From: Pelatocladus maniniholoensis HA4357-MV3
Lineage (GTDB): Bacteria; Cyanobacteriota; Cyanobacteriia; Cyanobacteriales; Nostocaceae
Direction: 5' to 3'
Length of the DNA: 53,774 nucleotides
Assembly: GCA_019359115.1 (NCBI GenBank)
Contig: JAHHHW010000099.1
Coordinates: 1-53,774 of the forward strand
The notes beneath the pieces were generated by a model. The model was not told where the DNA came from, did not search any database, and saw nothing but the letters and a program-made list of their open reading frames with translations. Numbering within the stretch: position 1 is the first letter of the stretch; the number at the start of each line of letters is the position of its first letter. This document shows positions 1 through 10,319 of this stretch, piece by piece. A program made the translations under genes and the position numbers.

Positions 1-503
1 TTGGATGATGATGGGCTTTTAGTGTTGGTTTAAAAAATTGCGAAGGTAGGTCTGGTAAGGGTTGTAGAGTCAATTTTTACAAAACTTTACAACGTGTCCC
101 ATTTTGCACGTATCCCGGCTGTACCCCATCTTCGCCCCCGTAATCAGGAAAAACAAGGTGTTGAAACTGTAGTATCGTTATAGAGTCATCCAATTTTGGA
201 TTTTAAATTTTGGATTTTGGATTAGTTCCACGGATAAATCCGCTTGCTCTGTACCATCAAGAAATGATTGGTCACTCGATTTTGGATTTTGGATTTTGGA
301 TTTTAGATTAACCTCTTCTTTAAAGAAGAGGCTTGAATAACGAATCTTTTTCGATCTTTTCTCCATTAATGGAGAGGCTTGTAGACGCGGAGCGGCTTCC
401 GTAGGTAGCCATTTATTTTAGATTTCAGATTTTCATTTTAATCCAAAATCTAACTAAAATCTAAAATTGTTTGGTCAAATAACCCCGATCCCCGCTCCCC
501 TGC
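1..503. other. Gene-free left end with TTTTGGATT repeats
   Basis: No convincing gene is seen here. The stretch holds short A+T-rich tandem repeats built on TTTTGGATT/TTTTAGATT, roughly at 193-224, 278-308 and, in mixed orientation, 410-470. They match the style of short tandemly repeated sequences common between genes in Nostocales. The region lies downstream of the minus-strand Cmr operon and probably contains its transcription end, but no clean terminator hairpin with a T tract was found. Confidence 0.5.
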
Positions 504-1640
504 TTAATAGGGATTTTTATTCACTTCTTCCTCTTTACCATAGCGATATAGTATTAATTTTCCTTGGTCAGAACAACAGCTAACCCGCACTCCTTGAGTG
601 ACTCGAAAATGGTCAACATTTCCCATATTGGTATACTTGTCATACTGCAAACCTCCATGTTTTTTGAGAATGCTAACGTCACCATTAGATTCTTTTAATA
701 AATAAGAAATTCTAGCGAGAGTTTCTTGTAGCTTCACTCTTGGTTGTTTCTGTATTTCTTTATTGTAATCAGCTTTAAAAGAATCCTGATATTCTAATCC
801 ACCAAAAGAGAGTAAATTTTCGCAAAGCAGATCATTTTTACATTGATTCCAGATTAACTGTCCCCAAGTCGAAAGCATCATTTTTTCGTCAACTTCTGCC
901 AGCATGGTTTCAGGAATCCCTTGGGTTTCACTAATAGAAAGTCCAGCACCAACATCCAATAATGCTAATTGAAGTGTATATGGTTTAATTAGAGAGATAT
1001 CAACAGCAATGGGTAAGCGAGGAATAGTAATTAATTCCGATTTTTCTCCTTCAAATATATAAATTATTTCATCCGCATAGAACATCCCAATAGTATTGAG
1101 ATAACCTTGTAAACTCTTAAAACTACCAACCAGATTAAAACAAATTTTGTATTTATTCGCTTTCAACGGTGGTATTGTATCCTGCAACCAAACAATTAAT
1201 GTATCAATTCCCAGAGAAAAAGCTTCTGTACTAGCAGTAGAAAGCCCGCTTGGAGAATAAATACTGCTATTATTTAATCCTTGCTTTCTCAGAAAATCCT
1301 CAACAATTTTAGCAGTGGTTTTTCCTTGGACTGTATCGGTAGCAATGAGAAAGTGAATATCTTCTTTTCCTTGGCTTAAATCCTCTTGATAAATACCATA
1401 AATTCCATTTAATTCTGCACTTGCACGACGTATCTGGGGAATTTTAGCACCTGCAAGTTGTTTATCGGCTCTTTGTTTGAGAGTTGCAATAATCTGCTGA
1501 ACATCCTCTGGTGTTTTCTCTTCACTCAGATTTGCTGTATCCCGCAAGTGCGAATACCAGTCTTTTTCATCAGGATTCGCTCGGTTGATTTGATTGGTGA
1601 GTAAACTAGTACCAATAGTGGAAATAATAGCTCGACGCAT
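504..1640 (-). CDS. CARF-RelE effector of the type III CRISPR system (Cami1-like)
   Basis: This is a 378-residue protein. The N-terminal part (about 1-260) opens with RAIISTIGTSLLTN, a Rossmann-type start typical of the CARF (APE2256/TIGR02619-like) family that binds cyclic oligoadenylate. The last ~90 residues (around 295-378, ending in VRVSCCSDQGKLILYRYG) look like a RelE-family mRNA interferase. No HEPN R-x4-H motif was seen, which argues against a Csm6/Csx1 HEPN nuclease. CARF-RelE proteins (Cami1) are known to be activated by cyclic tetra-adenylate and to cut mRNA on the ribosome. It is the last gene of the Cmr operon and the only recognisable effector, so it probably carries out the signalling arm. 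The CARF call is firmer than the RelE call, which rests on reading the sequence by eye. Confidence 0.8.
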   Translation of the reverse strand: MRRAIISTIGTSLLTNQINRANPDEKDWYSHLRDTANLSEEKTPEDVQQIIATLKQRADKQLAGAKIPQIRRASAELNGIYGIYQEDLSQGKEDIHFLIATDTVQGKTTAKIVEDFLRKQGLNNSSIYSPSGLSTASTEAFSLGIDTLIVWLQDTIPPLKANKYKICFNLVGSFKSLQGYLNTIGMFYADEIIYIFEGEKSELITIPRLPIAVDISLIKPYTLQLALLDVGAGLSISETQGIPETMLAEVDEKMMLSTWGQLIWNQCKNDLLCENLLSFGGLEYQDSFKADYNKEIQKQPRVKLQETLARISYLLKESNGDVSILKKHGGLQYDKYTNMGNVDHFRVTQGVRVSCCSDQGKLILYRYGKEEEVNKNPY

Positions 1641-1767
1641 GATTATTTGAAAAATAAGGTGAAAGATATTTTTATTTTCTGTTGGCGCATCTTATGGAGT
1701 CTCTTGCAAAAATCCCGATTTGTCATGTTGAGTGTGATGTTTCAACTCTTGCAAGAATAAGGCGCAA

Positions 1768-1995
1768 TCAATAGTCATCAAAATCATCTTGAAAAGAATC
1801 GTCATCATCATCCGTATCTGACTCTTCATGACTTGACTGCGGTTCTGGACAATCCACTTCTTCAACTTTATATGCTCCCCAAAGGTAACTTTCAGTTGAG
1901 CGATCGCACTGTTCTTCAATTCGCTGTAAACTTTCTTCATCCACAGACTTCTGAGTTGAATCAAAGTTAAAACCGAAATATTTATCGCTTGACAT
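1768..1995 (-). CDS. Small acidic protein between PH protein and CARF-RelE effector
   Basis: A 75-residue protein with no family I recognise. It begins MSSDKYFGFNFDSTQ and ends in a very acidic tail (about residues 55-75) dominated by Asp with a few Glu and Ser. It starts with ATG, is co-directional with the Cmr operon and sits 127 bases upstream of the CARF-RelE gene. Its position next to a RelE-type toxin domain and its acidic tail make an inhibitor, nucleic-acid mimic or adaptor role conceivable, but nothing in the sequence proves this. Overlapping frames on the same strand are less plausible because they lack a sensible start and composition. Confidence 0.6.
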   Translation of the reverse strand: MSSDKYFGFNFDSTQKSVDEESLQRIEEQCDRSTESYLWGAYKVEEVDCPEPQSSHEESDTDDDDDSFQDDFDDY

Positions 1996-2145
1996 AATTT
2001 TTTCCTAAGCTACAAAATCTGATTAACGGGTTTAGATTCCTGACTTCTGTTGAGAAGTGGGGAATCTGATTTCTCACAAATAATTTAAGACTGTTATCTG
2101 TTAAGAGTTCCCTATTCCCCATTTCATTTTAAATTTTCAACAAGC

Positions 2146-2640
2146 TTAATCTCGACGGATAACTCTTTTGATGTCTTTATCCTCGTTCATTGCTTTCCTA
2201 ATTTTTTCGGTAACTCCTAAAGCGTTAGGAATAGTATCTAGAAATAGTTTGGAATGAGAATAGTCACTGGTGAATACCCAAATATCTCCTAATAAAATTG
2301 GTTTCTTTCCTAAGCAACTTCTGCCAAAATCTATAAGTTGGTATACAAGACCTCTTTCTACCTTAATATCCAGCACCCGATAAAGTTCGACAAAATTGAT
2401 TTCTTTCCAAAAAACGCCTGTTTTGGTAATTAGCCTTTGGCTGGTTAAGATATAGTTGGTAGATTTGATTTGCAGGTATTTCCAAAATAAATATGGAAGA
2501 GGCATAATTGTCCAAAATAGAATAATTAGCAATAGATTAAAAACTAAATTTTCGGTGAAAATCTTGACTAGAGAAGGGTGAAATTCTAGGATTCCATATT
2601 CTGCTGTTTTAGAAGTGATGATTCCTGCATTTCTTTTCAT
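2146..2640 (-). CDS. Membrane PH-domain (bPH2-like) protein in the Cmr operon
   Basis: A 164-residue protein. A hydrophobic hairpin lies at about residues 30-53 (LVFNLLLIILFW...LPYLFW). It is followed by a bacterial pleckstrin-homology-like domain of the YdbS/YdbT type, with the usual segments YILTSQRLITKTGVF and YRVLDIKVERGLVYQL. It is predicted to sit in the cytoplasmic membrane with the PH domain inside. It follows cmr6-cmr1 by about 100 bases on the same strand and so is probably co-transcribed. A membrane partner is unusual but not unknown for type III loci. Its function here is not known. Confidence 0.7.
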   Translation of the reverse strand: MKRNAGIITSKTAEYGILEFHPSLVKIFTENLVFNLLLIILFWTIMPLPYLFWKYLQIKSTNYILTSQRLITKTGVFWKEINFVELYRVLDIKVERGLVYQLIDFGRSCLGKKPILLGDIWVFTSDYSHSKLFLDTIPNALGVTEKIRKAMNEDKDIKRVIRRD

Positions 2641-2740
2641 ATGTATCTCTGCTCCGGATTGCTATGTAATTACTTTTTCTGATTGCAATTGGAGTATGAC
2701 ATAGCAGTGGAAACAGAGATTTCCAATTTTTAGCACATTC

Positions 2741-4495
2741 TCAAGTGTTAAAAGTTGGTCGTGTACCCCAAGTTAAGTTTAATTGTGCATTCTCTAAGCT
2801 TTCAATGAAGGGTTTAAGTTGATCTCCTTCAGTTCGGTGTCGCCAGGGTGATTTGGGTGTGCGATCGCCATGAAACACCGTGACAATTTCTAAATATTTA
2901 TTTCCCTCAATCGGTAACATGCGATGCCACACAGAGCTAACAAAAAAAGGTCTTCTATCACCTTCATTTCTACCTCCAATCGCTGGAGTTGTTTTGAAAG
3001 TCTCATTATGAAATAACTCAACAACTTCAGACCTATTAATCAATTTACTGTAAACTGCAACACGTTTCGGATGCCAAGCTTCTCTCCAATTCATTGCTTG
3101 AGGTGGTCTTGAACCCAAACGTTGACAGCAAACCTGATACAAATCTTCCAAGAATTTTTGCAAATCTGCGGATGTTTTGATATTTACCCAACTAGAGTCA
3201 GGACATTCCCAATGGCAACCAATATGTATGCCTCTACGCTTTACATACTCAAAGTAAAATTTTTTATGGAAAACCCTACGCCATGATTTGCCAAATCCAC
3301 CCATAATAAAAGCAAACTTTAAAATCCATTCGAGGAATCTCAGGTCATTTTGAGACGCGTTTATGTGCAAAACTCCAGCTGTTTCATAAGTCGGATTGCT
3401 ATCTTGAGTGTTATATATTTCTATTTGAGATTCCCAAAAAATTTGCACAATACCAGGCGCTTCCGAACTGCCAAAAAAACTATTTTCTACTTGTTGAATA
3501 GCCCTCTCATTCTGACAAACCCCACCTAGCAAACGTCTTACGTGTCCTCTTAAAGTCGCCTTGAATAAATTAGGACGGAACTCAGGTTCATCGCTTCGCA
3601 ACAATGGACTGACACCAATTCCTTTCAAGGAAATATTTAAGGGATAACTAGGTAAACTAGGGGATTGATTTGGAGAATGTCCTCCTAAACCGTAACCAGT
3701 ACTAGTTTTACCCCCTACACCGTTTTGCACCGCTTGCTTTAAAAGTGTCTCAACTTCCTCCCATTTAACATTTGGATCTGTGCTACTTAATTCAAAAATA
3801 AGAGTTGGCTGATAAAGGCTTATCATCGCCAGTGCTTTTGGAGAATCTTCACCTTCCACTTGACGCGGTTGTTGAGGATGGATGACATCGACTATGCGGT
3901 AACGAGTCTCAGAAATATTGTCCCCTCGTCTGCGTACAGTCACCTTTTTTGTCCCAGCCCAATCACCAATGGGATAAGCACCATGAAAGCGCAAACTACC
4001 AGGAGTTAGCTCTTTATCGTCTCCACAATACTTTGTAGCTTGCTGTGAGCTGCAAGCACGTCGAAATAAACCTTTGATGCTGCTACCAGGTATAATTGGT
4101 ATTCCATTTTTCCCCAAGACAGGACGAAGGATGCTATCCTGACCGCAGTTACTCGACAGTCGGAAAGGAAACTGTATTTTGATGCGATAGATTTTACCAT
4201 CTAAACCAAGTTGAGGTTCTCTGCGTTGATAGCGAGGTTGATTGTTGTTTTGAGAACTGGGATAAACCCACTCTTCCCGCCATTGTTCTAAATCTGCGTT
4301 ATTACCAGCAAATTGTAAGCTACAACGTCCTGACACCTGAGCGCGATACATCATTGGTATTTGTTCCAAGTTCTTCTCAGGTGGAAAATTACTTTGAGGT
4401 TTTGAACCTTTGTTGCGTGGGGGTTGTCCTTTTGAACTTTTATTTTCTACCTCAATGCCTAGTTTTTTTGCAGCGTCTCCCAGCCCTCGAATCAT
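2741..4495 (-). CDS. cmr6: Cmr6-Cmr1 fusion, RAMP subunit of type III-B complex
   Basis: A 584-residue protein with two RAMP domains. The first (about 50-275) has IPGSSIKGLFRRA at 136-148 and the glycine-rich loop NGVGGKTSTGYG at 258-269, as in Cmr6. The second (about 285-584) starts PLLRSDEPEFRPNLFKATLR and has FFGSSE at 340-345 and GGFGKSWRR at 399-407, which resemble the Cmr1 motifs around (P/F)KGxLR, FGSxE and GGFGxRxRRG. Separate Cmr1 and Cmr6 genes are absent, so one polypeptide probably supplies both the cap at the 3' end of the crRNA and the adjacent backbone subunit. The N-terminal ~45 residues are basic and low in complexity. It starts 43 bases after cmr5. Confidence 0.85.
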   Translation of the reverse strand: MIRGLGDAAKKLGIEVENKSSKGQPPRNKGSKPQSNFPPEKNLEQIPMMYRAQVSGRCSLQFAGNNADLEQWREEWVYPSSQNNNQPRYQRREPQLGLDGKIYRIKIQFPFRLSSNCGQDSILRPVLGKNGIPIIPGSSIKGLFRRACSSQQATKYCGDDKELTPGSLRFHGAYPIGDWAGTKKVTVRRRGDNISETRYRIVDVIHPQQPRQVEGEDSPKALAMISLYQPTLIFELSSTDPNVKWEEVETLLKQAVQNGVGGKTSTGYGLGGHSPNQSPSLPSYPLNISLKGIGVSPLLRSDEPEFRPNLFKATLRGHVRRLLGGVCQNERAIQQVENSFFGSSEAPGIVQIFWESQIEIYNTQDSNPTYETAGVLHINASQNDLRFLEWILKFAFIMGGFGKSWRRVFHKKFYFEYVKRRGIHIGCHWECPDSSWVNIKTSADLQKFLEDLYQVCCQRLGSRPPQAMNWREAWHPKRVAVYSKLINRSEVVELFHNETFKTTPAIGGRNEGDRRPFFVSSVWHRMLPIEGNKYLEIVTVFHGDRTPKSPWRHRTEGDQLKPFIESLENAQLNLTWGTRPTFNT

Positions 4496-4538
4496 ATCAA
4501 GTTCCTTAATTTCTACAAGTTTTTAATTATTCTATTTC

Positions 4539-5000
4539 TCAATCATCAGCACCTTTAATTTTGTATCGCTGAGTCCACCAAACTAAAGCATCACATAATT
4601 GAGTTAATACCATTAGTGCAACTCGCTGATGTTCTAGTGGCATCGACCAGATTTTTTTTGCCATTGCTTGAATTTTTTGGGTTTCTTCTTCTTCTCTCTT
4701 TTTCTTATCATTTTGTTTTGAACTAACATCATCATTAGGCAGGGTAATGTCTGCTTTACGTAAAACTTCAGCCAGTTTATCCCAAACAGTCTTCCAATAT
4801 TTTCCCTTAGCCGGTTTCTCACGTCCAAGCCTTAAATGCTCTCCCCAAAATCTCTCTAGCCCGTAAGCGACTGCCATTCGCATTTTGTGAGATTCATTCA
4901 ATACATCTTTATTATTACGATTTTGTAATACTAATTGTTGAGCATCGTAATCAAGATTATATGGCTGCCAGCCTTTTTTTTGAGGTGTTTCTTGTGTCAT
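4539..5000 (-). CDS. cmr5: Cmr5, small subunit of type III-B complex
   Basis: A 153-residue, helix-rich, charged protein between cmr4 and the cmr6-cmr1 fusion, which is the usual place of Cmr5. The C-terminal helix pair (LEHQRVALMVLTQLCDALVWW, split by a charged turn) and the overall size fit the Cmr5 filament subunit that lines target RNA. Residues about 85-105 form a Lys/Glu-rich linker. It starts with ATG and lies 22 bases after cmr4. The family call depends partly on gene order, because Cmr5 has no catalytic motif. Confidence 0.8.
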   Translation of the reverse strand: MTQETPQKKGWQPYNLDYDAQQLVLQNRNNKDVLNESHKMRMAVAYGLERFWGEHLRLGREKPAKGKYWKTVWDKLAEVLRKADITLPNDDVSSKQNDKKKREEEETQKIQAMAKKIWSMPLEHQRVALMVLTQLCDALVWWTQRYKIKGADD

Positions 5001-5022
5001 TTGATTTTTATCCTTTTGATTC

Positions 5023-5838
5023 TTAAACTAATTTAATTGTTATTTCAGTACGACCAAAACCTACTGATTCTAATCCACCGAAATACAATTCTTTCGGTTT
5101 GTTCATACCAGTTTCTTGGATAAATTCTTCCCAATTAACAGGTTGATTTTCAAAGGTTTTGCGTAGTGCAATGGGGAAAACCATCACCGTTCCTTCTGGA
5201 AGTGCTTCAACATTAAAAAATGCTCCTCCCTTAGCTTTTTTCTGCTTCTCATCAAGAGCAACTCGGCTTTGGCGGTAAAGTGCCATGTCGTGAATCATTG
5301 AAATATCTGTATCTTCAACAACTAATAGCAGGTAAGTTTTAGCATCACTCACATTTTCTGGCATATATTCCGCCAGCGTTCTATCCTCATTTCCCAATGG
5401 TAAAAATCCCAAGTTAAAAAATAAAGTTTTGCTCGATGTTTTACCGTAATAACTGTAAGGTTCAAAACTACGTGGTGGTTTGCCAGTTAGCTTTTGATAT
5501 CGCTTTAGCAAAGTAGGACAAGATACCCGCACAACTGGTTGATTGGGACAGTAAACGGGAAGCCACAGGATAGAAGCGTATTCAAATTTGACGATACCTT
5601 CACTCGTGCTATCTGGTTGTCCTGGTTTGGCATCTTTCCCATACCAGTTTTCTACTTTACCTTCCTCTTGACGCATATCTGCCCTAAATCTACCCCGAAT
5701 TGAACTACCGGGAATAATCCCAGTAAGGGTAAATTGGTCACGGAAAATCAGATTTAGATTGCCTGTTTCTTCTCCCGCACTGGCTCCAACATGCAGAGGT
5801 GCTAAGGTTTCAATGATGCCGTAAGCTTTTTGGTACAT
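5023..5838 (-). CDS. cmr4: Cmr4, backbone RAMP subunit; catalytic Asp apparently missing
   Basis: A 271-residue RAMP protein with the Cmr4 N-terminal layout: THVGAS-like loop (LHVGASAG at 15-22), then LIFRDQFTLTGIIPGSSIRG ending at residue 49. In active Cmr4/Csm3 proteins an Asp sits six residues before the Asp or Glu of the (Q/K)R(D/E) motif and cuts target RNA every six bases. Here the matching stretch is GNLNLIFRD (26-34), with Leu or Asn where that Asp should be. The subunit can still be expected to build the backbone and bind crRNA. Slicing may be lost, but the aligned position needs a proper alignment. The gene is in operon with cmr3 and cmr5. Confidence 0.85.
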   Translation of the reverse strand: MYQKAYGIIETLAPLHVGASAGEETGNLNLIFRDQFTLTGIIPGSSIRGRFRADMRQEEGKVENWYGKDAKPGQPDSTSEGIVKFEYASILWLPVYCPNQPVVRVSCPTLLKRYQKLTGKPPRSFEPYSYYGKTSSKTLFFNLGFLPLGNEDRTLAEYMPENVSDAKTYLLLVVEDTDISMIHDMALYRQSRVALDEKQKKAKGGAFFNVEALPEGTVMVFPIALRKTFENQPVNWEEFIQETGMNKPKELYFGGLESVGFGRTEITIKLV

Positions 5839-5947
5839 TTATATTACTCCATGATGTATTTAGGGGAAATTAGCATTGTTGATTTTGATGTATAAAACTC
5901 AGGCTCCAGGCGCAGAGGGCAAAGAGGAATTTTTTTACTGAGACAGG

Positions 5948-8946
<2,999 letters not shown>

Positions 8947-9093
8947 AGGCAGGGTAATCCAACTCAAAAGACCAAACAATCATATCTACGGTATAGAAAA
9001 TGGCACAAAAGGATAGAAAAGCATTACGAAATATTACTTTCCAAATTAGTCCTTTTTGTCACATACAAAAGCTAATTTAGATTTTTTTAAGGT

Positions 9094-10059
9094 TTAACAT
9101 TTCGTCAAATGAATCAATACCTCAGCCAATTTTTGTACCATCGGACGGGTTGATACATTTTGTCCTCGCTTTAGCCCATGCATACTACCTGTAAGTAGCG
9201 GATTATTCTCTCTTCTTTCATTTGTTCTCTGTTTCCAGTCGTCAGGGAGATATACTTCGTCCTGTTGTGCATCCAATTGACTGTGAATCCTAGCAATCAC
9301 CTTCAATCCCAGCTTCTGACAAAAATCTTCCCACTCAACAAACTTATTTGGATCTCCCGACAAGATAACTGCATGAGTAGCAGGCTGCATAATTACCTCA
9401 TTTTCTGGTGAGGTTTTACCGCCAACATCAATAATGTTAATTAACTGATTAGCGCTCTTGACCCACTGGGCTGCTTGTTGTGCAAATTCTGGGGTAACTT
9501 CAGATTTAAGGCCATATTTGAGATCCTCGGCTAGTGGCTGATTATTTTCATAAGTTTCTTGATGCCATGAGCCTTCCCCATCAGGACAAGCAGTAATCAC
9601 ATAGGGATAAGGAGCGCCCAAATTACCCAAAATCGACCGTTTTAAACCATCTCGCAAACAAGATTTACCAGATTTCGGTGGCCCACACAATACAACTTTG
9701 ACAATTGAACGCACTGGTTGGAACTCTTTGGTTTCGATTAAATCTCCCACTTTATATTGTGTGGAACCATGAGAAATGGTAACGATATAAGTTTTGTATC
9801 CTGGTGTGCCAATCTTGGGATCAAGAACTGCGACTGTCTTATACAAATGAGCCAGCTTATGAGCAATAACATAAGCGACAGGGACAGATTGGGGTCCGTC
9901 AATCAAAATGCGCGAACCCCCAGGAATTTGCTTGGAGTCAATCATCATTTCTAATAGTTCCAGAGCATCACGCACAATGCGATCGCCCTGAGCAGGTAGG
10001 ATACGGTTAAATCCGACTCGTAATACCTCGCCTTCTAGTTTGAGCTGGTAGCTATGCAT
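9094..10059 (-). CDS. csx3: Csx3 ring nuclease fused to AAA/P-loop domain
   Basis: A 321-residue protein. Residues 1-105 match Csx3 (Crn3), with VAYVIAHKLAHLYKTVAVLDPK at 61-82. Its His67 and Asp80 are the likely counterparts of the residues used for cyclic oligoadenylate phosphodiesterase activity. Residues 115-321 form a P-loop ATPase-like domain with GPPKSGKS at 126-133 and a Walker-B-like IIDVGG around 209-214. Csx3-AAA fusions are known in cyanobacterial type III loci, and Csx3 degrades cyclic tetra-adenylate to switch the response off. It is the first gene of the operon, 147 bases upstream of cmr2, so the off-switch would be made before the sensor. Confidence 0.85.
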   Translation of the reverse strand: MHSYQLKLEGEVLRVGFNRILPAQGDRIVRDALELLEMMIDSKQIPGGSRILIDGPQSVPVAYVIAHKLAHLYKTVAVLDPKIGTPGYKTYIVTISHGSTQYKVGDLIETKEFQPVRSIVKVVLCGPPKSGKSCLRDGLKRSILGNLGAPYPYVITACPDGEGSWHQETYENNQPLAEDLKYGLKSEVTPEFAQQAAQWVKSANQLINIIDVGGKTSPENEVIMQPATHAVILSGDPNKFVEWEDFCQKLGLKVIARIHSQLDAQQDEVYLPDDWKQRTNERRENNPLLTGSMHGLKRGQNVSTRPMVQKLAEVLIHLTKC

Positions 10060-10107
10060 AGATAATTATGTATGTGTTTTGGAACAGTCTCACTATCGCA
10101 TAGAGGA

Positions 10108-10123
10108 GGAAAGGGGGTTTTCC
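10108..10123. promoter_or_regulatory. Operator-like inverted repeat GGAAA-N6-TTTCC, csx3 side
   Basis: The palindromic core GGAAAGGGGGTTTTCC sits 49 bases upstream of the csx3 start. A near-identical site lies at 10258-10278, on the other side of the shared intergenic region. Two copies flanking a divergent promoter region next to a WYL-type regulator suggest that TIGR03985 binds here. This is inference. Confidence 0.4.
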
Positions 10124-10143
10124 AGGCTTGAGGAGATCCAAAA

Positions 10144-10244
10144 AATAAAAAGGAGCGTGCGCTATCAAATATTTTTTGGCTCGATCCAGGGATTGATGAG
10201 CGTTCCCACGAATGTGGGAACGCGAGGACACGCTCCTTTTTATT
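10144..10244. repeat. 101-bp element with perfect 16-bp inverted ends
   Basis: Positions 10144-10159 (AATAAAAAGGAGCGTG) and 10229-10244 are perfect inverted repeats. They enclose a second perfect hairpin, 10200-10209/10214-10223 (GCGTTCCCAC, loop GAAT). The structure is in the csx3/TIGR03985 intergenic region. It could be a small MITE, a structured RNA, or a bidirectional terminator or regulatory cruciform. No target-site duplication is obvious. It is not a CRISPR array, because the unit is not repeated with spacers. Confidence 0.6.
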
Positions 10245-10257
10245 AGTTGGAAGTGTC

Positions 10258-10278
10258 TTGGAAAGGGGAGGTTTCCAA
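10258..10278. promoter_or_regulatory. Operator-like palindrome TTGGAAA-N7-TTTCCAA upstream of TIGR03985 gene
   Basis: Perfect 7-bp arms around a GGGGAGG spacer, 41 bases upstream of the regulator's ATG at 10320. It shares the core GGAAAGGGG and TTTCC with the site at 10108-10123. The position is where an autorepressing regulator would bind. Confidence 0.45.
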
Positions 10279-10319
10279 AGGATTGTTAATGTAGAGTGAC
10301 AGCTTTGAAAAAACATATT

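Noticed and set aside
1692-1964. Alternative 90-codon frame overlapping the small acidic gene
   Set aside because: Same strand, different frame, basic and Met/Lys-rich; the acidic frame has a better start and fits the operon.
10200-10223. GTTCCCAC...GTGGGAAC hairpin taken for a CRISPR repeat
   Set aside because: It occurs once, with no spacer-repeat periodicity, inside a larger inverted repeat.
10035-10316. Minus-strand frame of 93 codons in the csx3 control region
   Set aside because: It crosses the inverted repeats and operator-like sites, lacks protein-like composition and overlaps the csx3 start.
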